Positions 61,579-64,000 of a stretch of 64,000 bases of DNA are shown here, piece by piece. The notes under the pieces were generated by a model. The model made no database searches. It saw only the letters and a list, made by a program, of their open reading frames with translations, and had not been told where the DNA came from. Source of the DNA: Pseudoalteromonas sp. CO133X. GTDB lineage: Bacteria > Pseudomonadota > Gammaproteobacteria > Enterobacterales > Alteromonadaceae. The DNA lies in the NCBI GenBank assembly GCA_004208945.1, contig SGPE01000022.1:121115-185114 (forward strand), given 5' to 3'. A program made the position numbers and the translations under genes. How positions within the stretch are numbered: position 1 is the first letter of the stretch; each line of letters starts with the position of its first letter.

Positions 61579-62567
61579 AAGCACCAGATGGTAATAAGCT
61601 CGCTATTTTACATGCTCTGAATACCGGTGGTTTTATTTCTGGTCAGCAATTGGGTGAGCAGCTCGGTATCAGCCGCGCAGCAGTGGGTAAACATATTCAC
61701 TCTTTGCAGGAAATGGGGCTCGATATTTTCAAGGTCACGGGTAAAGGGTATTGCCTTAATAATAGTGCGGGCTTACTGAACAAAGATAAAATTGGCAAGC
61801 ATTATAATGAGCTGGGTGGCAGCACCGCTAATGTCGAAGTACAGCCAATTATAGATTCTACCAATAGTGAGCTAATGCGTCGCTTACAAAGCGATATTCC
61901 ACTCACGTCCGGCACCGTACTCGTTGCAGAAATGCAGCAAGCAGGAAGAGGTCGCCGTGGGCGCGTTTGGCAGTCTCCGTTTGGTGCAAATTTATATTTT
62001 AGCTATTTTTGGCGTTTGGATGATGGCTTGCAAGCGGCTATGGGCGTATCTATTGCTGTTGGGCTTGCTGTTTACGATACGCTTAAAGCCTTATATCAAT
62101 TGAATGTAGAGCTTAAGTGGCCAAACGATATCTACTTAAATCGTGAAAAATTAGCGGGTGTATTAGTTGAGCTTGATGGTCAGCCGCAGGGGCCTTGTCA
62201 GCTTGTAATAGGTATAGGTATCAATTTACATATGCCAGAAAGTGTTAGCCAACACATAGATCAAGCATGGACTGATTTAAGCCAGCATGTACAGGGGCTG
62301 GATAAAAACAAGCTGGTGGCCTATTTGTGCTTTTATTTAGAAAAACGCTTAGCCCAGTATCAGCAAACAGGCTTAAATGATATGTATCTGACGTGGAATC
62401 AGTTAAACGCATTTGCTGGTGAATACGTTGAGCTTAATACAGGGCATCGGAGTTGGCGTGGTATTTGTGAAGGAATTGATAGCCAAGGTGGCGTTCGTAT
62501 TCGTCAAGATGGCGAAGTGAAAAGCTATTATGGTGGAGAAATTTCATTGCGTAAGGCTGAGTTATGA
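61575..62567 (+). CDS. birA: bifunctional biotin-protein ligase/biotin operon repressor
   Basis: A 330-residue BirA: N-terminal HTH (GGFISGQQLGEQLGISRAAVGKHIHSLQ), central ligase domain with AEMQQAGRGRRGRVWQSPFGANLYFS (biotinyl-AMP loop), LKWPNDIYLNREKLAGVLVEL and VIGIGINLHM, and an SH3-like C-terminal domain. It biotinylates carrier proteins and represses biotin synthesis genes. Start overlaps the murB stop in ATGA. Confidence 0.96.
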   Translation: MKAPDGNKLAILHALNTGGFISGQQLGEQLGISRAAVGKHIHSLQEMGLDIFKVTGKGYCLNNSAGLLNKDKIGKHYNELGGSTANVEVQPIIDSTNSELMRRLQSDIPLTSGTVLVAEMQQAGRGRRGRVWQSPFGANLYFSYFWRLDDGLQAAMGVSIAVGLAVYDTLKALYQLNVELKWPNDIYLNREKLAGVLVELDGQPQGPCQLVIGIGINLHMPESVSQHIDQAWTDLSQHVQGLDKNKLVAYLCFYLEKRLAQYQQTGLNDMYLTWNQLNAFAGEYVELNTGHRSWRGICEGIDSQGGVRIRQDGEVKSYYGGEISLRKAEL

Positions 62568-63262
62568 AACTGTTAGTTGATGTAGGTAATACCGCAATTA
62601 AAGCGGTTTTGTTTGATGGTAACCATTATCAGGCATGCGAACTTAACGCGATACCTTGGTCACAAATACAAGAACTGGTTTATGCGTGTGTGGGTAGCGC
62701 AGAGTTACTCAAGCCTTTATTAGCCCAAGCACAACAACATTCCATTCCTAACTTTGAAGCGGTGGTCACTGCTAAACTTACCACCTTAAGCTGCGCCTAT
62801 CAGCAGTATCAAAATTTAGGGATCGATCGTTGGTTAGCAGTGATTGCTGCTTTTGTAGAGTATCCTCAGCAAAACTGCATTATTATTGATGCCGGCACAG
62901 CTACAACGATTGATGTACTTAACTCTGAAGGTACGCATTTAGGGGGATGGATATTACCAGGTCTTGATTTAATGACGACCTCGTTGACCCAAAACACTAA
63001 GCGGGTGTTTGATGATGCACAAATACCTTTTAGTTCTGAATTAGGCTGTAATACACCGAATGGCTTAAAAAATGGTGCGCTGGTGGCCACGATAGGTGCT
63101 ATTGAACAAGCTAAGCAGCATATAAATGATGCATCAGTTACCTTGTTGTTTGCCGGCGGTTATGGAAAATTGCTAGCTGATTCATTTTCTCACAGTCAAT
63201 TTGATAGCTTATTGGTTTTTAAGGGCCTTAATTATTGGCGAGAACTGACAACAAAACGGTAA
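62564..63262 (+). CDS. coaX: type III pantothenate kinase
   Basis: A 232-residue ASKHA-fold kinase catalysing the first step of CoA synthesis. LLVDVGNTAIKAVLF (phosphate 1), NLGIDRWLAVIAAF, VIDAGTATTIDVLN (phosphate 2) and GGWILPGLDLM are characteristic. Type III replaces the CoaA enzyme of enterobacteria. The start overlaps birA by four bases (ATGA), so murB-birA-coaX is one transcript. Confidence 0.95.
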   Translation: MKLLVDVGNTAIKAVLFDGNHYQACELNAIPWSQIQELVYACVGSAELLKPLLAQAQQHSIPNFEAVVTAKLTTLSCAYQQYQNLGIDRWLAVIAAFVEYPQQNCIIIDAGTATTIDVLNSEGTHLGGWILPGLDLMTTSLTQNTKRVFDDAQIPFSSELGCNTPNGLKNGALVATIGAIEQAKQHINDASVTLLFAGGYGKLLADSFSHSQFDSLLVFKGLNYWRELTTKR

Positions 63263-63329
63263 AAAAGCGGTAATTTGCCTGAATAGTGAGCGTTTGACAC
63301 ATAAAATCACACTTTTTTTAATTTTATTG

Positions 63330-63358
63330 TTGCATCACAATAAACCTTACCTTAGAAT
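63330..63358 (+). promoter_or_regulatory. promoter of the tRNA-tuf operon
   Basis: TTGCAT (63330-63335), 17 bases, TAGAAT (63353-63358), followed by CTCGCCCCG. The GC-rich discriminator directly after the -10 is typical of stringently controlled stable RNA promoters. The predicted start is about 15 bases before the first tRNA. Confidence 0.75.
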
Positions 63359-63379
63359 CTCGCCCCGTACTAAAGCAGT

Positions 63380-63455
<76 letters not shown>

Positions 63456-63495
63456 CTTTCCTTTTACCGGAAGTGACTTAGTAAAGAATTTTCGT

Positions 63496-63580
63496 GGAGG
63501 GGTTCCCGAGCGGCCAAAGGGATCAGACTGTAAATCTGACGGCTCAGCCTTCGCTGGTTCGAATCCAGCTCCCTCCACCA
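63496..63580 (+). tRNA. tyrU: tRNA-Tyr (anticodon GTA)
   Basis: An 85-base class II tRNA with acceptor GGAGGGG/CCCTCC, anticodon loop CTGTAAA, an extended variable arm and encoded CCA. Confidence 0.97.
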
Positions 63581-63624
63581 CTTTATTCTTGACGGTTAGA
63601 GGTAGTTTAAGAACAGGTTTCTAT

Positions 63625-63699
<75 letters not shown>

Positions 63700-63711
63700 G
63701 ACTCTGGTGTT

Positions 63712-63787
63712 GCTGATATAGCTCAGTTGGTAGAGCGCACCCTTGGTAAGGGTGAGGTCGGCAGTTCAAATCTGCCTATCAGCACCA
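63712..63787 (+). tRNA. thrT: tRNA-Thr (anticodon GGT)
   Basis: A 76-base cloverleaf with acceptor GCTGATA/TATCAGC, anticodon loop TTGGTAA, AGTTCAAATCT T-arm and encoded CCA. It reads ACC/ACT. Confidence 0.97.
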
Positions 63788-63893
63788 GTATCGAGAACTC
63801 ATCTTAATTTCTTCCTTTATCTGTCAGAAAAAACTATTTGAAATTTGAAAAAATTAAATTAATCTACCCTCGGTGGATTATTTTCATATGTAA

Positions 63894-64000
<107 letters not shown>

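Overview
The window is a chromosomal segment of a marine gammaproteobacterium of the Alteromonadales, most likely Pseudoalteromonas or a close relative. The evidence is the moderate-to-low GC content, the ubiE-ubiJ-ubiB-tatABC-tatD-hemB block, the murB-birA-coaX-tRNA(Thr-Tyr-Gly-Thr)-tuf junction, an EF-G of the second gammaproteobacterial type, and the many two-component and TonB-dependent proteins. I see no prophage, insertion sequence or CRISPR array, and almost all of the window reads as intact genes. || Layout. 1-3.4 kb: Dps (with an OxyR-type site), a small membrane protein, a lipase-like hydrolase, a YaeQ protein and the GTPase RbgA. 3.4-4.1 kb: a 736-base gap holding two tandem minus-strand small RNAs, each with its own promoter, Fur boxes and intrinsic terminator, and each carrying a RyhB-like core. 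4.1-18 kb: a transporter-fused hybrid histidine kinase (CrbS-like); a minus-strand operon of membrane fusion protein, ABC ATPase, MacB-like permease, sigma-54 activator and sensor kinase, preceded by a sigma-54 promoter with an enhancer-like palindrome; a NarL/LuxR regulator; and a TonB-dependent receptor. 18-23 kb: a plus-strand operon for uptake and use of 3-hydroxybutyrate or a related hydroxyacid (GntP permease, exported MetX-fold hydrolase, dehydrogenase, CoA-transferase). 23-29.8 kb: a porin, the TctCBA tricarboxylate importer and a CitAB/DcuSR-type sensor-regulator pair. 30-32 kb: a second-type EF-G. 32.2-40.9 kb (minus): ubiE, ubiJ, ubiB, tatA, tatB, tatC, an unknown periplasmic protein, tatD, a membrane GGDEF protein and hemB. 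41-45.7 kb: a degenerate GGDEF protein, a DUF885 lipoprotein and a glutamate-synthase-like FMN protein. 45.7-52.4 kb: the methionine salvage pathway (mtnK, mtnA, mtnB, mtnC, mtnD, an aminotransferase and an omega-amidase) with MetJ-like operators in both divergent gaps. 52.4-60.4 kb: ManC, a hybrid kinase, a VpsT/CsgD-like regulator, HinT, a DUF2057 protein and an M1 aminopeptidase. 60.5-64 kb: murB-birA-coaX, four tRNA genes and the start of tuf. || Most notable. The tandem Fur/RyhB-like RNAs at 3433-3966 are supported by duplicated TTGACA-17-GATAAT promoters, Fur-type boxes, U-tailed terminators, a shared ACATTGCTCA core and compensatory base changes in the same stem of the two copies. Other regulatory signals read directly from sequence are the sigma-54 promoter with a TTTCCCA-N4-TGGGAAA element, paired 17-bp sites between the TonB receptor and GntP genes, the MetJ-like operators, and a GC-rich-discriminator promoter for the tRNA-tuf operon. 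All functional assignments come from recognising motifs and families by eye; no searches were run.
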